Below, in pieces: positions 16,450 through 25,365 of a stretch of 64,000 nt of DNA (position 1 is its first letter; every line of letters starts with the position of its first letter). Where the stretch lies: contig NZ_CP136910.1 in assembly GCF_033100115.1 (NCBI RefSeq), positions 558,001 to 622,000 on the forward strand, in the 5' to 3' direction. The notes under the pieces are model-generated. The model saw only the letters and a list, made by a program, of their open reading frames with translations. It ran no database searches and was not told the DNA's origin. A program made the position numbers and the translations under genes. The DNA comes from Anaerocolumna sp. AGMB13020 (GTDB lineage Bacteria > Bacillota > Clostridia > Lachnospirales > Lachnospiraceae).

Positions 16450-18111
16450 TTATTGTATATATCCATAACCCCAATCTTTGTTGGGGTATTTCATATCCCG
16501 CCTCCTGACAGCATTGATCATCAAACTGTTCTTAATGGCGGCGGTAGTCACCAGCCGGCTGTCATTCTGGCTTAAACCTTCTTGTAATAGTCCCGCGCAG
16601 ATTCCTGCTGCATATGCAACTGCCAGACAAGTTCCTGAAATCGGCAATATGGTATTATAAATGGTGGGTGCAAGAAGATTTATTCCAGGTGCAGTAATGG
16701 TGGGTTTCGGCAAATTCATGGAAGTAAAGCCTCTTCCGGTAAATGGTGCAAGGGTGATATTAACCGGTTCATAGGCACTGATTGTTATAGGAAAATCAGC
16801 ATTCCCAGGACCGGAGATGGTTGTATAGGGATCGGCATTATAGAAAAAAGTCTCTTCTGAAATAAAATTTCTTATTGGCAGCCACATATGAAATTCCGTT
16901 TCCAGATTATCCGTGCCCGATACGATAAACTGCCAGACCCCATCTGTTATATTACGAAACCGAAACATGATAAGCTGCTGTTCCGAGTATGCTTCACTGT
17001 TATAACTATCAATAAAAACTACCATCTCATGATACATTATACTTATATTTCTTTGGGAGGCAAAATCAGACTTCAGATCATATATAATTTCACCGTTTGG
17101 TGCTATAAGCCTTACATTCAAAAGACTTGGAAGCACTCCCCACATTTCTGCCGTGAAGTTTTTATCTTCTTTCCCGACATTCAGATATACCGTGTCGGAG
17201 TTGAAAGGCGGAGTCAGCATCCGAAAGTAATGATGGCCCTGATCCCCTTCGTTACCTGATGCCAGCAGGATACAGATTCCGGGTTTATTGGTGTTTTCAT
17301 TAATGTAGTTACATATTATATCTTCCCCTTTATGAGAACCCTGGGAAGAACTTAACCCCAAACAGATAACAACGGGTTTTTGCAGTCTTTCTGATGCTCT
17401 GATCAGATATTCAATTCCCATCATAAGGTCATTTTGCTGAAAACAAACCTCGTCTTTCGGGATTCCATAGAAATCCATCAGATAGCTTTTAGCTTGTTTT
17501 AATTTCACTACAGCAAGACTGGCCCCCGGTACTACTCCCAAAACATCTACGATATTATCCGATAGCCCTGTAGCAACACCTGCCATAGCGGTACCTTCAC
17601 CAATCGAATCGATTGACGGAACGATGTCCAAGGGGTTACTGGAAGCCAATGCCTGGTTTATCTCCGCTGCTGTATATTCCGTTCCGTAATAAAAATCTCT
17701 GGGATAATTATTGCTTATAATTGTCTGATCCCAAATCAATTCAATTTTTGTTGTTTTATCTTCTTTGATAAAAATCTGATTCTGGTAGTCTATACCCGTA
17801 TCAATTATACCGATTACAATTCCAACGCCTGAATTTTCGCTGGTATTAACGCTATGAGCACTGACTCCTTCTGCCCGGCCAGTAAAAAAGGCAGTGAGGC
17901 CGAAACATTTTGGCAAAATATGATAACCGAATTCCTGAACCGCATTTTCATTAAAATCTTTAACCGGTATGTGCACCACCGCGTAGTTTTCATTTATTAA
18001 ATTATAAGTATACTCATGATAGCGTTCAAAAAACTGCAGATTATTATTGTATTCCACAACCAGATCAGCAAATGCCTCACTTATTATCGTATGTCTCTCC
18101 CACTCATTCAT
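16450..18111 (-). CDS. Csp-like subtilase, catalytic residues lost (pseudoprotease)
   Basis: 553 aa from the ATG at 18111 (AAGGAG site, 10-nt spacing). The fold is that of clostridial Csp subtilases (S8), including the insert between His and Ser regions, and is closely parallel to the intact paralog at 29499-31205. The catalytic Asp is kept (IIDTGIDY, Asp104). The His motif GHGT is changed to GEGT (Glu172, codon GAA at 17596-17598). The Ser motif GTSMA is changed to GTCLA (Cys495, codon TGT). Two of three triad residues are therefore missing, so proteolysis is unlikely. In C. difficile, inactive CspA and CspC act in germination signalling, which offers one model. No signal peptide. It follows an amidase gene by 196 bp. 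Confidence 0.88.
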   Translation of the reverse strand: MNEWERHTIISEAFADLVVEYNNNLQFFERYHEYTYNLINENYAVVHIPVKDFNENAVQEFGYHILPKCFGLTAFFTGRAEGVSAHSVNTSENSGVGIVIGIIDTGIDYQNQIFIKEDKTTKIELIWDQTIISNNYPRDFYYGTEYTAAEINQALASSNPLDIVPSIDSIGEGTAMAGVATGLSDNIVDVLGVVPGASLAVVKLKQAKSYLMDFYGIPKDEVCFQQNDLMMGIEYLIRASERLQKPVVICLGLSSSQGSHKGEDIICNYINENTNKPGICILLASGNEGDQGHHYFRMLTPPFNSDTVYLNVGKEDKNFTAEMWGVLPSLLNVRLIAPNGEIIYDLKSDFASQRNISIMYHEMVVFIDSYNSEAYSEQQLIMFRFRNITDGVWQFIVSGTDNLETEFHMWLPIRNFISEETFFYNADPYTTISGPGNADFPITISAYEPVNITLAPFTGRGFTSMNLPKPTITAPGINLLAPTIYNTILPISGTCLAVAYAAGICAGLLQEGLSQNDSRLVTTAAIKNSLMINAVRRRDMKYPNKDWGYGYIQ

Positions 18112-18307
18112 ATCATACCGGCTCCTTGGCATGGCTTAATACTTAATAGTTTAGCATTATGCATTAATTACTAATAATTTATGTCAGTTTTCAATATATG
18201 TTTCCTTAAAACTATTTTTTTAATAATTTGCCGGTTTTGATTAGAATACACTATGAGAGAATCCCGGAGTTCGTAAGCTGAACCGGCAAAGCTTTAAGAC
18301 AGCTTAC

Positions 18308-19339
18308 TTAACGTCTGCCATCTCTTACAATTAAAGTGCTATACCCCATCTGTCTTAAGACTTCCTCTTCTCTTGCAGCTTCATCAAGGTCATTAAATCT
18401 GCCTGTGATTACAGCATAAACTTCACCCTGTCTAATGATATCAGCGGGTATATCGTTTTCCATCAAATTTCTGATCAAGTTGTTGGCATTATTAATATCG
18501 TTAAACAACCCAAGCTGAATATGATAAATTGCCTGCTCACCGTTTTCACCTTCTCTGTATTCCGTATCTGTTTCCGATTCTTCGTTCATGCCGTTATAAT
18601 CCTGGTTGTTACGTTCCTGGCCTCTTCCGCTCCGGGTATTCCCATTCTGGTTTTCTTCATTTTGATAACTTCCATTTTGTGAACTACCATTTCCGGTATT
18701 CCCGTTCTCATAATTTCCGTTTTGTGAACCGCCGTTTCCAGTATTTCCGTTGTACATACCCTCTTGGCTGTAATCTTCCTCTGAATACTCTCCATCAACC
18801 TCTGTATTCTCACCAAGCGTATCCAGAATAGCTGCTGCTATTGCATATGCGATCTCATCAAATCTTTCATCAAACAGAGTATTATCCGAATCTGTGTTAA
18901 TAAATCCCACTTCAACTAATACCGCCGGCATGTTTGTTCTACGCAGAACTGCCAGATCTGTCCTCACTGTTATACCAAGATCTGAAAATCCAACTTCCTC
19001 CAGCTCCTGATTGATATTTGCCGCAAGTACAGCTCCAGGATCATCCATAGCAAATACCAGTGATTGCACCCCGCTGTAAGTATTGGGTGTAGGGCTTGCA
19101 TTTCTGTGAATAGAAACGAAATAGTCTGCACCTTCCAGATTAGCCATATAAGCTCTTTCCAAGGGTGATACATAGACATCGTCTACTCTGGTATAGAGTA
19201 CATCCACTCCATTGTTAGTAAGTATTTCACCTATTTCCAGTGTCAGGTCAAGATTGTCGTATTTTTCCATACGCCCAAAATATACTGCACCATTGTCATA
19301 TCCGCCATGTCCGGCATCTAAAATTATTCGACTAGCCAT
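18308..19339 (-). CDS. N-acetylmuramoyl-L-alanine amidase (Amidase_3) with C-terminal SPOR domain
   Basis: 343 aa from the ATG at 19339 (TGAGG six bases upstream). Residues 1-180 are a zinc amidase of the CwlD/AmiC type: DAGHGGYDNGA with the first zinc His, then VSIHRNAS, and the catalytic Glu in AVLVEVGFINTDSDN. A repetitive Asn/Gly/Ser/Gln linker spans about residues 190-250. The last 75 residues form a SPOR domain (HIQLGLFNDINNANNLI...GRFNDLDEA), which binds glycan stripped of peptides. The N-terminus starts directly with the catalytic domain: no signal peptide or membrane helix is present, which is unexpected for a wall hydrolase. It may be cotranscribed with the downstream pseudoprotease gene. 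Confidence 0.9.
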   Translation of the reverse strand: MASRIILDAGHGGYDNGAVYFGRMEKYDNLDLTLEIGEILTNNGVDVLYTRVDDVYVSPLERAYMANLEGADYFVSIHRNASPTPNTYSGVQSLVFAMDDPGAVLAANINQELEEVGFSDLGITVRTDLAVLRRTNMPAVLVEVGFINTDSDNTLFDERFDEIAYAIAAAILDTLGENTEVDGEYSEEDYSQEGMYNGNTGNGGSQNGNYENGNTGNGSSQNGSYQNEENQNGNTRSGRGQERNNQDYNGMNEESETDTEYREGENGEQAIYHIQLGLFNDINNANNLIRNLMENDIPADIIRQGEVYAVITGRFNDLDEAAREEEVLRQMGYSTLIVRDGRR

Positions 19340-19477
19340 AGATAGCCTCAAAGTATTCTTTTAGCATATCATATGCCACTGCCAAGTCCCTTGTTACTCT
19401 TACGGATACTAGTAGCAATACTCAATTTATTCAATCTTCCCTTTTCTAAAAAGAACGAAGCGCAGTCAGAGTTTCTC

Positions 19478-20344
19478 TTAAATTGTCATATAATGATAAT
19501 CGTATTGTTCAACAATGGAAAATCCAAAGGTTTTATACAGCTGCAAGGCTTCCTTACTTTCGCTTTCAACCTGCAGCAACACCTTTTCTCTTCCCATATC
19601 TTTTATTTCTGATACAGCCCATACAAGAAAAGCTTTTCCATACCCCTCTCCCCGGTACCTCTTTCGGATACCAAAACCATAGACAGAGGCATCCTTGCTA
19701 CCAAGATGGAGACTTAAAATTCCAATGGCTTTTCCCTTTGAACGCAGAAGAAAGGTCTGTGTATTGGAATCCTCAAGTGAAAGTTCCAACATTTCCTGTA
19801 CTGTATCCTGCTCCCATTCAAATATTTCCCGGAATACTTCTATCCCCTCCATCAGATTATCCCCAGTTAGCTGTTCTACCAATAAGGTCTCCTGAAATGC
19901 CTTTTTATAGTTCCTGTCAGATTTTATCTCGTAAGACAACAAATAATCTGCTCTTCCAGCCTTTGCTTTTAAGGCTTCTGCACACGCCTTACCGGTAATA
20001 CTTTTATTTTCAACGACTAATACTGCAATGGAAATATCAAATTTCTTAAGCTCCTTAACCGCTTTCTTATAAAGAGATTTAAAATAACCCTGCCTTCTGT
20101 GGGAAGGCAGGGTATAGGCTGAAATTTCGGCTTCATCCGGAAAAGGTTGGTATAGTATCAAGGTACTTATGAGAACTTCCTTCTGATAGAAGCAATAGTA
20201 ACTCTTAAGTTCGGGATAATAATTGTCACCCTCCTCCAAAACCGGCAGCCGCTTAAGTTTGTCATTTTCATTGCAGGCAGTAATCAGTTGATTGATATCT
20301 TCCCTTTGCTTTTCATTCAAAGTGTGAAGTGTAATAATCGACAT
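19478..20344 (-). CDS. GNAT family N-acetyltransferase, two GNAT domains
   Basis: 288 aa. The C-terminal half is a clear GNAT domain: VYGFGIRKRYRGEGYGKAF contains the acetyl-CoA loop (R-x-x-G-x-G). The N-terminal half also resembles a GNAT fold (ISAYTLPSHRRQGYFKSLY), with a degenerate loop. Such tandem arrangements usually keep one active site. The acceptor substrate is unknown. A GGCGGGAG site precedes the ATG. The gene starts 15 bp after the pyk stop on the same strand, so it is probably read from the pyruvate kinase transcript. Confidence 0.85.
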   Translation of the reverse strand: MSIITLHTLNEKQREDINQLITACNENDKLKRLPVLEEGDNYYPELKSYYCFYQKEVLISTLILYQPFPDEAEISAYTLPSHRRQGYFKSLYKKAVKELKKFDISIAVLVVENKSITGKACAEALKAKAGRADYLLSYEIKSDRNYKKAFQETLLVEQLTGDNLMEGIEVFREIFEWEQDTVQEMLELSLEDSNTQTFLLRSKGKAIGILSLHLGSKDASVYGFGIRKRYRGEGYGKAFLVWAVSEIKDMGREKVLLQVESESKEALQLYKTFGFSIVEQYDYHYMTI

Positions 20345-20359
20345 ATACTCCCGCCTTTA

Positions 20360-21787
20360 TTAATAATGGTTTCCCGCAATATGAACTTTAATAATGTTCG
20401 TCGTTCCGGAAGTTCTTAGAGGAACACCTGCTGTAATAACAGTTAACTCACCATGCTTTAAATAACCTTTTTCTTCTACAGTAGCTACCGCATGCTCAAA
20501 TAAAACGAATGTATCCTGCTCTTCTTTGATCAGAAGTGGTTTAACACCCCAGGACAAATTAAGCTGTCTGCAAACATGCTTCTCAGTAGTACAACCGATA
20601 ATAGTGCATGCCGGACGGTATTTGGATATCATTCTGGCAGTCTGTCCGGACTGGGTAACGGTTATAATCATTGCTGCATTCAGGTCATGAGCTGTAGTAC
20701 AGGTTGCATGAGAAATTGCATCTGTAATACTTGGATTCTCTTCTGTCTCCAGCAAACGGAAACGTTTCTTATAATCGATATCCTGCTCGGTGCGAATAGC
20801 AATACGTACCATTGTCTTAAGTGCATCCACCGGATACAATCCTGCTGCAGTCTCACCGGATAACATAATAGCACTGGTGCCATCATAAATAGCATTGGCA
20901 ACGTCAGTAGATTCTGCTCTGGTAGGTCTTGGATTCTTCATCATAGAATCAAGCATCTGAGTTGCTGTAATTACCTGTTTGCCTGCGTTATATACCTTCT
21001 TGATGATCATCTTCTGAATTACAGGAACGTCCTCTAAAGGTATCTCTACCCCCATATCACCTCTGGCAATCATAATACCGTCAGCTGCTTCAATTATCTC
21101 ATCGATATTTTCAACGCCTTCCATATTTTCAATTTTAGCGATAATGTTAGTTCCTGTATGATTATACTCAGCAAAAATTTTACGAATTTCCATAATATCT
21201 GCGGCACTCCTTGTAAAAGAAGCCGCGATAAAATCATATCCCTTTTCGATGGCAAAAATGATATCATCTCTATCCTTAGCGCTGATAAAGGGCATTGTAA
21301 GTTTTGTACCAGGTACGTTAACTCCCTTATTGTCGGAAATCGAACCGTCATTCTGAACGGTACAGATGATATCTGTCTCAGTAAGGCTTTCAACTGTCAT
21401 TCCTACGAGACCGTCATCAATCAGAATGGTAGCTCCAACACTTATGTCTTTTACCAGATGCTCATAATTTATATAAACAATATCCTGTGTTCCTTCTATT
21501 TGTCTGGTTGTCAAAGTAAATGTTTGTCCTTTTACCAGGCTTACCTTTTTTTCTGTAAATTTTCCGATACGAATCTCAGGTCCTTTTGTATCCAGCAGAG
21601 CCGCTATGGGAATATCCAATTCCTCCCTGATTTGTCTTAATCGAACCAAACGGCCATAATGCTCCTCATGATCAGCATGTGAGAAGTTAAATCTTGCACA
21701 GTCCATACCTGCAAGAGCCAATTCTCTCATTACGTCACCCTTATCCGTTGATGGGCCTAATGTACAGATTATTTTGGTCTTTCTCAT
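20360..21787 (-). CDS. pyk: Pyruvate kinase
   Basis: 475 aa. It converts phosphoenolpyruvate and ADP to pyruvate and ATP. The N-terminus RKTKIICTLGPSTDK is typical, with substrate residues in ARFNFSHADHEEH and the metal site in IAKIENMEGVENIDEI followed by ARGDMGVEIP. The signature TATQMLDSMMKNPRPTRAE is present. It lacks the extra C-terminal PEP-utiliser domain found in Bacillus enzymes of about 585 aa, so it is the standard short form. Upstream lies a 531-bp gene-free region with a Rex-like site about 405 bp from the start codon. The downstream GNAT gene follows after 15 bp. Confidence 0.97.
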   Translation of the reverse strand: MRKTKIICTLGPSTDKGDVMRELALAGMDCARFNFSHADHEEHYGRLVRLRQIREELDIPIAALLDTKGPEIRIGKFTEKKVSLVKGQTFTLTTRQIEGTQDIVYINYEHLVKDISVGATILIDDGLVGMTVESLTETDIICTVQNDGSISDNKGVNVPGTKLTMPFISAKDRDDIIFAIEKGYDFIAASFTRSAADIMEIRKIFAEYNHTGTNIIAKIENMEGVENIDEIIEAADGIMIARGDMGVEIPLEDVPVIQKMIIKKVYNAGKQVITATQMLDSMMKNPRPTRAESTDVANAIYDGTSAIMLSGETAAGLYPVDALKTMVRIAIRTEQDIDYKKRFRLLETEENPSITDAISHATCTTAHDLNAAMIITVTQSGQTARMISKYRPACTIIGCTTEKHVCRQLNLSWGVKPLLIKEEQDTFVLFEHAVATVEEKGYLKHGELTVITAGVPLRTSGTTNIIKVHIAGNHY

Positions 21788-22191
21788 ACCTTAATCCTCC
21801 TTGTGAATTTTTTAATTATTTCAAATCACCCTGGATACAGATTACATTTCCACGAAATCACCTAATTTTTTCTATTGAAAATATTCTGCATAAGCGGAAT
21901 CTTAATTTTATCATCTTCCTGTACCACACATGAAATTACTATGGCATTTTAACGTCGAAAATGAAACTATCCTAAAATTCTTCTTATAAAATCCCTGCGT
22001 CCCTTAACCCACGGGAATAATAATACACCATTTTCCATAATAAATCTACAGAAAAATAATATATTATCTTAATTAATAGAGTATTTTACATAAGTCTTTT
22101 TGTCTATACAAGAATTCTACAAAGAATTTACTGACTTCTTACTCTTTCCTAACATTTCATACAATGGTATTTTTCCCCATAATTAGTATGT

Positions 22192-22209
22192 TTGTTAATT
22201 TCTTAACTA
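22192..22209. promoter_or_regulatory. Rex-like operator in the hydrogenase-pyk gap
   Basis: TTGTTAA-TTTC-TTAACTA differs by one base from the TTGTTAA-N4-TTAACAA consensus of the NADH/NAD redox sensor Rex. It lies in the 531-bp AT-rich gene-free region upstream of pyk; nothing else was recognised in that region. The site is about 405 bp from the pyk start, so a long leader or a different target would be needed. Confidence 0.4.
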
Positions 22210-22318
22210 TATATTAATGATACGCTAAAATCCCATCTTAATTTTGTTAAATACCTCCAGACACTACCTCCCGCAAACTGTCCTCTCTGTATGTGTACAA
22301 CAAAACTTAAGTTTATAC

Positions 22319-23557
22319 TTAAAATTCTCTCGTAAATATATCACTATGCTCCAGCAGACTCTCTACCGTATCAAACCCTAAACGATGCAGCAGTTCTATT
22401 ACATAAGGATTGTCAATGGGTGTGGGGTAAGCCGCACTGTCTCCATACGCATTAACATGCTGTCTTCCCTCTTCCCTGTCAATCATAACCTTAGGACCGC
22501 CTACACATCCGCCTACGCAACCCATTCCTTCAAAGAAATTTGCATTTCCATTCCCCTCCAGCAGTTCGTTAATCATCTGCTTACAGGACGGTACACCGTC
22601 TGCCTGTCTGGTTTTCACATGGATTTTCCTGTCAGGATTCAATCGCTCTACTGTCCCTTTGACTGCTTCACTGACTCCGCCGGTTCTGGCATAAATTCTG
22701 CCGGCTCTTGAGGAATGGTCTTTTTCGCTCTCATCCATTTTGCCTGGGTCAATACCTGCATACTCAAAAATATCCTGAACCTCCTGAAAGGTAAGAACAA
22801 AATCAACCGCATCACTGATATCCTTTTCCCTTGCTTCTGCTTTCTTGGCTACACAAGGTCCGATGAATATGGTGATTGCCTCCGGATGCAGTACTTTAAT
22901 GGTTCGTCCGCAGGCTACCATGGGAGAAACCGCTCCCGGAACATGGGGCATAAGATCCTTATAGATTCGTCTTATCATACCTATCCACATAGGGCAGCAA
23001 CAGCTGGTCAATTGATAATCCTTTTCAGTCAGAATGTTTTTATCAAATTCCAGCGCTTCTTTTAAGGTTAAAATATCAGCAAATAATGCTACTTCTATCA
23101 TTCCCTCAAAGCCCAGATACTTAAAGGCATTTCTAAGCTTACCAGGTGTTACCTCTTCATTGAACTGGCCTAAGAATGCAGGAGCTATCAAGGCATATAC
23201 AGGGCCCTTTGCCTCATGGATAGCCGTCAGGGCAGGAAGTACATCCTTGCTGGCTGTCAGCTTATCCGCCTTACAGGCATCAACACAGGCACAGCAGCCG
23301 GCACATAATTCTTTATCAATTATCAATTTTCCGTTCTCATCTTTTTTGATAGCTTCAAAAATACAGCTGTCAACGCAGGCAGACGGCTTATCCGGAGGGC
23401 AGGAACATTCACCTATATGCAAAATCGGAGGATATTTCTTTGGATTTAACAGGCAATCCAATTGATGGGGATCATATTCATCAAAATTGATATTTTTTTC
23501 CTTTCCATCAACATAATCCTTCGTTAGCTTGCGATACATATCATCAAATCTAGTCAT
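22319..23557 (-). CDS. [FeFe]-hydrogenase-like protein (H-cluster domain with ferredoxin-type N-terminus)
   Basis: 412 aa from the ATG at 23557. Residues 50-100 hold ferredoxin-type cysteine clusters (CSCPPDKPSACVDSC and LCAGCCACVDAC). The H-cluster motifs follow: TSCCCPMW (Cys186-188), FIGPCVAKKAE (Cys235) and FFEGMGCVGGCVGGP (Cys347, Cys351). All cysteines needed to hold the H-cluster are present. The TSCCCPMW form and short length resemble the group B enzymes rather than the bifurcating or Cpl-type ones; this grouping is from memory. Its role, hydrogen evolution or sensing, is not established. It follows the suf operon on the same strand beyond a terminator and has no maturase nearby. Confidence 0.85.
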   Translation of the reverse strand: MTRFDDMYRKLTKDYVDGKEKNINFDEYDPHQLDCLLNPKKYPPILHIGECSCPPDKPSACVDSCIFEAIKKDENGKLIIDKELCAGCCACVDACKADKLTASKDVLPALTAIHEAKGPVYALIAPAFLGQFNEEVTPGKLRNAFKYLGFEGMIEVALFADILTLKEALEFDKNILTEKDYQLTSCCCPMWIGMIRRIYKDLMPHVPGAVSPMVACGRTIKVLHPEAITIFIGPCVAKKAEAREKDISDAVDFVLTFQEVQDIFEYAGIDPGKMDESEKDHSSRAGRIYARTGGVSEAVKGTVERLNPDRKIHVKTRQADGVPSCKQMINELLEGNGNANFFEGMGCVGGCVGGPKVMIDREEGRQHVNAYGDSAAYPTPIDNPYVIELLHRLGFDTVESLLEHSDIFTREF

Positions 23558-23613
23558 AGAACACCTCACTTTTCATAGTCATTATTTTTTCCAAAAACTT
23601 GTTAAATAACCAA

Positions 23614-23654
23614 AATGCCATAAAAAGATGCAAATTGCATACTTCTATGGCATT
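23614..23654 (-). terminator. Terminator of the suf operon
   Basis: A perfect 9-bp stem AATGCCATA / TATGGCATT encloses a second small stem (ATGCAA / TTGCAT). The minus-strand exit is TTTGGTTATTT. It lies 49 bp after the sufU stop codon. Confidence 0.6.
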
Positions 23655-23702
23655 CTCCTACTTATTTATAGATTATGTTCTAACTATTTCCTCTGTTAAG
23701 GC

Positions 23703-24143
23703 TTATTCATTGTCCTTATTTATCGTCTCTGACAAAGTATGCCAGCCCAATACTGCGCATTTGACTCTGGCAGGCATGTGGGATATATCCTTAAGGGCAA
23801 CAGCATCCTCCAATATCTCTAGCTCATCCTCCTTTTTAATTTCATTTTTTATCATACCAGTAAAGGTCTGTGCAAGCAATTCTGCTTCTTCCAGACTTTT
23901 ACCTTTTATCAAATCTATCATAATCGATGCAGAAGCCTGGGATATTGCACATCCGCTGCCTACAAACGAGGCATCCTCTATGATACCGTCTTTGATGTTT
24001 AATTCCAGCTCAATCTCATCTCCACAGCTTGGGTTAATACCGCGTTTCGTCCTGTCTGGATGTTCAAGATGATGTTTGTTATGATTGGAATTCGCATGTT
24101 CTCTTAAGATTTCCGAATATACATTTTCAATTCCCAAGACCAA
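23703..24143 (-). CDS. sufU: SufU-type Fe-S cluster assembly sulfurtransferase/scaffold
   Basis: 146 aa IscU/SufU-fold protein. The three conserved cysteines are in NPSCGDEIELEL, VGSGCAISQAS and ARVKCAVLGW, and the sequence carries the SufU-type insertion before the last Cys. In Gram-positive bacteria SufU accepts sulfur from SufS in a zinc-dependent manner and passes it to SufBCD. The start overlaps sufS by 17 bp, so it is the last gene of sufCBDSU. A terminator follows. Confidence 0.93.
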   Translation of the reverse strand: MVLGIENVYSEILREHANSNHNKHHLEHPDRTKRGINPSCGDEIELELNIKDGIIEDASFVGSGCAISQASASIMIDLIKGKSLEEAELLAQTFTGMIKNEIKKEDELEILEDAVALKDISHMPARVKCAVLGWHTLSETINKDNE

Positions 24144-25365
24144 GCCACCCCCTCACTTTCATTAAGCTCGTTATAAACCTATCAATATCTTCTTTGGTAT
24201 TATAAAAATAGAAAGACACCCTGCAGGTAGCCGCCGCTCCTAAATACCTCATGAAAGGCTGAGCACAGTGATGACCCGCACGAATACAGACACCATCTGC
24301 ATTTAATAAGGAGGAGACATCGTGAGGATGCACCTCTTGTATGTTAAAAGATATTACACCGTTTCTGTCATCCGCAGTATGTTTTTCACCATAGATAGTA
24401 ACATAAGGTAATTCCCTCAGTCTGTCAAGAGCATAAGTGGTAAGCTCTTCTTCAATTTCTCTAATTCTGTCATATCCTGTCTCTTTGAGGTACCCGATTG
24501 CCGCTTTCAGACCTATTGCGCCTCCCACATTTGGCGTTCCCGCTTCGAATTTTTGAGGCAAAGGTGCAAAAGTTGACTCCTGTTCTGATACGAAATCAAT
24601 CATTTCCCCTCCGGTAAGAAAAGGAGGCATTTCTTCCAGAAGAGCTTTCTTTCCATAAAGAACGCCAATTCCCATAGGACCCAGCATTTTATGTCCGGAA
24701 AAGACTGCAAAATCTGCATTAAGATCAATTACATCCAAGGGATAATGAGGAATACTCTGTGCACAGTCAATAACGGTTACAGCTCCTACACTATGGGCTT
24801 TCTCTGTTATTTTCTTAACAGGATAAACGGCACCGGTCACATTCGACACATAGGCAAAAGCCACAATTTTCGTTTTAGCTGTAATCTTTTCTTCTATCTC
24901 CTCTTCTTTAAGACGTCCTTGCTCATCTGTATAGAGATACTTTAAAACTGCATTTTTCTCTTTGGCAAGCTGCTGCCAGGGTATTAGGTTGCTGTGATGC
25001 TCGGAAATGGGGATGAGAATTTCATCCCCTTCTTTAATATTGTTTTTGCCATAACTATAGGCTATAAGATTCAGGCTTTCCGTTGCATTTCGGGTAAATA
25101 TGATTTCCGCAGCATCTTTTGCTTTAATAAAATCTGCAACGGCGTTTCTTGCCTCTTCATATTCAAAAGTTGCTTTTTCACTGATATCATACAACCCTCT
25201 ATAAGGATTGGCATTGTATTCTTTATAATACTCTTCCACTGCTTTTATGACAGACTCCGGCTTCTGGGTAGTAGCCGCATTATCAAGATAAACCAAAGGT
25301 TTTTCACCCTTCCCTTTTAACAGGGGAAAGTCATTGATATACACATTACTGCAGGCTGCTGACAT
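24127..25365 (-). CDS. sufS: Cysteine desulfurase SufS
   Basis: 412 aa PLP enzyme of the group II desulfurases. YLDNAATTQKP is at the N-terminus, the PLP lysine is in FSGHKMLGPMGIG, and the persulfide Cys is in IRAGHHCAQP. It mobilises sulfur from cysteine for SufU and SufBCD. The gene overlaps sufD by 20 bp and sufU by 17 bp, so the three are translationally linked. A GGAGAGG site precedes the ATG. No anomalies. Confidence 0.96.
   Translation of the reverse strand: MSAACSNVYINDFPLLKGKGEKPLVYLDNAATTQKPESVIKAVEEYYKEYNANPYRGLYDISEKATFEYEEARNAVADFIKAKDAAEIIFTRNATESLNLIAYSYGKNNIKEGDEILIPISEHHSNLIPWQQLAKEKNAVLKYLYTDEQGRLKEEEIEEKITAKTKIVAFAYVSNVTGAVYPVKKITEKAHSVGAVTVIDCAQSIPHYPLDVIDLNADFAVFSGHKMLGPMGIGVLYGKKALLEEMPPFLTGGEMIDFVSEQESTFAPLPQKFEAGTPNVGGAIGLKAAIGYLKETGYDRIREIEEELTTYALDRLRELPYVTIYGEKHTADDRNGVISFNIQEVHPHDVSSLLNADGVCIRAGHHCAQPFMRYLGAAATCRVSFYFYNTKEDIDRFITSLMKVRGWLGLGN

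Noticed and set aside
19483..19998. 171-codon plus-strand open frame
   Set aside because: It lies wholly antisense to the GNAT gene, has no ribosome site and shows no protein-like motif.
23600..23606. Rex half-site TTGTTAA upstream of the hydrogenase gene
   Set aside because: The second half-site is missing, so it does not meet the consensus.
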